Assembly (NCBI GenBank): GCA_002877985.1
Contig: PNIK01000091.1
Span: 1 to 32,201, forward strand
Length of the DNA: 32,201 bases
Reading direction: 5' to 3'
From: Thermodesulfobacterium geofontis
GTDB lineage: Bacteria; Desulfobacterota; Thermodesulfobacteria; Thermodesulfobacteriales; Thermodesulfobacteriaceae
Below, piece after piece: positions 29,167 through 32,201 of this stretch. A program made the position numbers and the translations under genes. Each line of letters opens with the position of its first letter. Within the stretch, counting starts at the first letter, position 1. The notes under the pieces were generated by a model. The model worked only from the letters and a program-made list of their open reading frames with translations. It was not told the origin of the DNA and did not search any database.

Positions 29167-30587
29167 ATATTTTCTTTTATAATATCAAGTAAAGTGGCAT
29201 AGGTAGATGGTCTTCCAATACCCATAGATTCAAGCTTTTTGATTAAAGTTGAAGAAGTATATCTGGAAGGTGGTTCAGTAATATGTTCTTTAATTCTCCA
29301 TTCGGAAACTTCAAAAGTTTCTTTTATCCTTAAATCTACAAATTCATTCTCTTCTTCTTGGTTTCTAAATATTTTTAAAAATCCCTCAAAAATAAGTTTT
29401 CTGTAAGTACTTTTGAAAATATAATCTTTTTCCAAATTTTTGTGAGTAAAAATATAGGTTCTTAGAAGATATTCTGCAGGAACCATCTGACTTGCTATAA
29501 AAAAAGACCTTATAAGTTTATAAAGTTTTTTCTCAGGCTCAGAAAGAGGAACATCTTCTCTATAAATATCCGTTGGTCTTATACATTCATGCGCATCTTG
29601 AACAAATCTATTCTTTTTGATATTTATTTTTTGGGCTACAAATTTCCTCCCAAAATATAACTCTATAAACTCTTTGGCCAATTTTTTAGCGTATTCACTC
29701 ACTCTTACAGAATCAGTCCTCATATAGGTAATATACCCATTTTCATAAAGCCTCTGAGCATAATACATAGTCTGCTTTGGCTCATATCCCAAAAACTTTT
29801 GAGATATTTCAATCAAAGTGGTTGTTTTCAGAGGCAAAGGAGGATTTTTCTTTTCAATCCTTTCTTCTATCTTTTCGAGAGTTATAAAGTCCTTTGAAAG
29901 CTTTTCTTTAAAAAATTTTATCAACTTTTCTTTATTTTTTGTCTTATAAAGTTTATTTTTATAATAAAGCCCAGCTGAAATTTCTGTGTAATCTTTTTTT
30001 AATTTAATTTCCAAGGAATAACTTTTTTCAGGAACAAAATTTTCTATTTCTCTTTCCCTTTCTACAATAAGTCTTAAAGCCACACTTTGAACCCTTCCAG
30101 CTGAAAGGCTTTTTTTAAAGTTCTTCGAGAGTTGTGGTGAAATTAAATAACCTATAAGTCTATCTAAAACTCTTCTTGTAAGCCAGGATTGATAAAGGTA
30201 TGGATTTATTTCTCTTAGATTAGAAAGTGCTTTTTTTAAGCCATTCTCAGTAATTTCTATTAAATCAAGTCTTTTAAATTTGAGTTCAGGTTTAATTTTA
30301 GAAAGGTATTCATAAAAATGATAAGCAATAGCTTCTCCTTCTCTGTCAGGATCTGTAGCAAGATATACTTCTTTTACTTGAGAACCTATTTTTTTTATCT
30401 CTGAAAGAACTTTTCTTTTATTTGAAAGCCACTCCAAGGTTGGTTTAAAAGTATTTAAATCAATACCCAATTTAACCTTTGGAAGATCTCTTATATGTCC
30501 AAAGGTAGCTCTAAAAATAAAACCTTCTTTAAGAAATTTTTGTAGAGTTTTAATTTTAGTAGGTGACTCTACCACAAAAAGTATCAT
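29163..30587 (-). CDS. topA: DNA topoisomerase I (type IA), Toprim + catalytic core
   Basis: FVVESPTKIKTLQKFL, ATDPDREGEAIAYHF (Toprim), LSAGRVQSVALRLIVEREREI, YITYMRTDS (active Tyr), GIGRPSTYATLL. Confidence 0.93.
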   Translation of the reverse strand: MILFVVESPTKIKTLQKFLKEGFIFRATFGHIRDLPKVKLGIDLNTFKPTLEWLSNKRKVLSEIKKIGSQVKEVYLATDPDREGEAIAYHFYEYLSKIKPELKFKRLDLIEITENGLKKALSNLREINPYLYQSWLTRRVLDRLIGYLISPQLSKNFKKSLSAGRVQSVALRLIVEREREIENFVPEKSYSLEIKLKKDYTEISAGLYYKNKLYKTKNKEKLIKFFKEKLSKDFITLEKIEERIEKKNPPLPLKTTTLIEISQKFLGYEPKQTMYYAQRLYENGYITYMRTDSVRVSEYAKKLAKEFIELYFGRKFVAQKINIKKNRFVQDAHECIRPTDIYREDVPLSEPEKKLYKLIRSFFIASQMVPAEYLLRTYIFTHKNLEKDYIFKSTYRKLIFEGFLKIFRNQEEENEFVDLRIKETFEVSEWRIKEHITEPPSRYTSSTLIKKLESMGIGRPSTYATLLDIIKENM

Positions 30588-30712
30588 AATTTTTAATTAT
30601 AACATTTTTTTCAAAGATCTTCTAATCAATGTATGCGTGGTTTATAAATCTTGACAAAGATTGCTTTATAAAAGTTTTGTGATATTTTATAAACACTTTC
30701 AAAAATTCCTCT

Positions 30713-30720
30713 GGGAGGGG
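30713..30720 (+). promoter_or_regulatory. Shine-Dalgarno GGGAGGGG for the small Rho-N-like gene
   Basis: G-rich box 5 nt before ATG 30726. Confidence 0.6.
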
Positions 30721-30725
30721 TCTTT

Positions 30726-31079
30726 ATGGAAGAAAAAAACACTGAAGAAACAAGAGAGCTTCCTAAGTTAGAAAAAAAGCTTGAAAAGATGACTATTAAG
30801 GAATTAAGAGAAATTGCACTTCAGATTCCTGAAATAAGTGGTGTTCATGGAATGAACAAAGAAGAATTAATATCAGCCTTAAAGAAGGTTTATGGTATTA
30901 AAGAAGAGCCGAAAAGGGTTGGAGAATCTATGAGAGAACTTAAGGCTAAGATAAGGAAATTTAAAGCCCTTGCTGAGGAGGCTAAAAAAAATAAAGAATG
31001 GAAAAAATATGAGAGATATAGAAGGCTAGCAAGTAAATTTAAAAAACGCACCAGAAAATTAGCTAAAGGTATTGCTTAA
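30726..31079 (+). CDS. Small basic protein with Rho N-terminal/SAP-like domain
   Basis: MTIKELREIALQIPEISGVHGMNKEELISALKKVYGI resembles the Rho-N helix-extended-loop-helix; Lys/Arg-rich helical tail. Confidence 0.7.
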   Translation: MEEKNTEETRELPKLEKKLEKMTIKELREIALQIPEISGVHGMNKEELISALKKVYGIKEEPKRVGESMRELKAKIRKFKALAEEAKKNKEWKKYERYRRLASKFKKRTRKLAKGIA

Positions 31080-31085
31080 AAATCT

Positions 31086-31973
31086 ATGAAAGATGCCCTT
31101 TACCAAACAGATATTAAAGAAGTTCCACTTTTAAAAAGGGGAAAAGTAAGAGATATTTATGATCTTGGAGATAGCCTTCTTATTGTGGCTACAGATAGAA
31201 TTTCTGCTTTTGATGTAGTTTTACCAACCCCTATTCCAAATAAAGGTAAAATACTCACTCTCATGACACTTTTCTGGCTTGATTTTTTAAAAGATATTGT
31301 AGAGAATCATTTAATTACAGCTTATGTAGAAGAATATCCAAATATTCTCAAACCCTATAAAGAAATCCTTCATCAAAGAAGTATGATTGTAAAAAAAGCT
31401 AAAGTCATTCCAGTTGAATGTATTGTAAGAGGTTACATTACTGGTTCTGCAATGAAAGATTATCAAAAAACTGGTAAAGTTTGCGGAATTAAATTACCTC
31501 AAGGCTTAAGAGAAGCTGATAAATTCCCAGAACCTATTTTTACACCTTCAACTAAAGCTGAAGAAGGACATGATATTAATATAACTTTTGAAGAAATGAT
31601 AAATCTTGTAGGAAAAGAAACTGCAGAAATTTTGAAAGAACTTTCTTTAAAGCTTTATATTAAAGCCTCAAACTATGCTGAATCAAAGGGTATAATTATT
31701 GCAGACACAAAGTTTGAATTTGGCTTTTATGAAAGAAAAATAATTTTAATTGATGAGGTTTTAACTCCAGATTCCTCACGTTTCTGGCCAAAAGATGAGT
31801 ATGAACCTGGAAGACCTCAAAAAAGTTTCGATAAACAATTTATAAGAGATTGGCTAAAATCAATTTCTTGGAAAGACAACACTCCTCCTCCACCTATTCC
31901 ACCAGAGATAGTAGAAAAAACGAGGGGAAAATACCTCGAAGCTTTATATAGGCTTACTGGAAAAACTTTGTAA
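31086..31973 (+). CDS. purC: Phosphoribosylaminoimidazole-succinocarboxamide synthase
   Basis: RGKVRDIYDLGDSLLIVATDRISAFDVVLP, ECIVRGYITGSAMKDY, DEVLTPDSSRFWP. Confidence 0.96.
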   Translation: MKDALYQTDIKEVPLLKRGKVRDIYDLGDSLLIVATDRISAFDVVLPTPIPNKGKILTLMTLFWLDFLKDIVENHLITAYVEEYPNILKPYKEILHQRSMIVKKAKVIPVECIVRGYITGSAMKDYQKTGKVCGIKLPQGLREADKFPEPIFTPSTKAEEGHDINITFEEMINLVGKETAEILKELSLKLYIKASNYAESKGIIIADTKFEFGFYERKIILIDEVLTPDSSRFWPKDEYEPGRPQKSFDKQFIRDWLKSISWKDNTPPPPIPPEIVEKTRGKYLEALYRLTGKTL

Positions 31974-31975
31974 AA

Positions 31976-32201
31976 GTGAATTTTGAATATACCTTTGTCT
32001 ATATTGAAAATATAGAGCTTCAGGATAGAACCTACATTTTTTCATATCCAAAGAGAAATAAAATTTTAAAAGAAAGTATAAAATCGATAGGGCTTCTTCA
32101 ACCACCTATCCTTTTCTTAAAAAAAGAAAATCTAAAATTCCAAATTATCTGTGGAGAAGGGAGAATCCTTGCTTGCTATGAACTTAATATTAGTGAAATA
32201 C
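31976..32201 (+). CDS. ParB/Spo0J N-terminal-like domain protein, truncated by window edge
   Basis: GTG start; KRNKILKESIKSIGLLQPPILF...QIICGEGRILACYEL matches the ParB-N pattern. Confidence 0.7.
   Translation, partial: MNFEYTFVYIENIELQDRTYIFSYPKRNKILKESIKSIGLLQPPILFLKKENLKFQIICGEGRILACYELNISEI

Noticed and set aside
29150-29180. Programmed -1 frameshift in topA
   Set aside because: No X-XXY-YYZ slippery heptamer or clear downstream stem seen around AAAGAAAATATGTGATAAAAG; kept only as a possibility.
1-32201. CRISPR arrays, intact prophage, integrases, intact defence system
   Set aside because: No regularly spaced DNA repeats or corresponding proteins seen; the MNT-HEPN pair is the only defence-like locus and is disrupted.

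Overview
AT-rich bacterial chromosome segment, probably a thermophilic Thermodesulfobacteria-like or related sulfate/metal-reducing lineage (an inference from protein character, not tested). Three parts stand out. (1) 0-3.8 kb, minus strand: a cytochrome operon encoding a 902-aa membrane-anchored protein with 25 CXXCH motifs, built from five tandem ~116-121 aa four-heme modules with a canonical EF-hand between hemes 24 and 25, followed by a b-type cytochrome and a tetraheme cytochrome c3. (2) 6.4-7.6 kb: tRNA-Pro(UGG) followed by a decayed zone with an internally deleted IS481/IS3-like transposase remnant and a multiply disrupted DUF1566 (Lcl-type) pseudogene. (3) 28.06-30.59 kb: a MNT-HEPN toxin-antitoxin-like pair carrying about five frameshifts, convergent with a short topoisomerase I gene split by one frameshift. 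The rest is mostly conserved housekeeping and transport: archaemetzincin, CHASE4-GGDEF diguanylate cyclase, gltX, Memo-family protein, kdsB, infB-ylxP-rbfA-nrnA-truB, flippase-like protein, MarC, APC permease, a five-gene TolC/MacA/ABC efflux operon, BCAM0308-like protein, UspA, a Ca/Na antiporter-like protein, folC, a small Rho-N-like basic protein, purC and a partial ParB-like gene. No CRISPR array or intact mobile element was seen.
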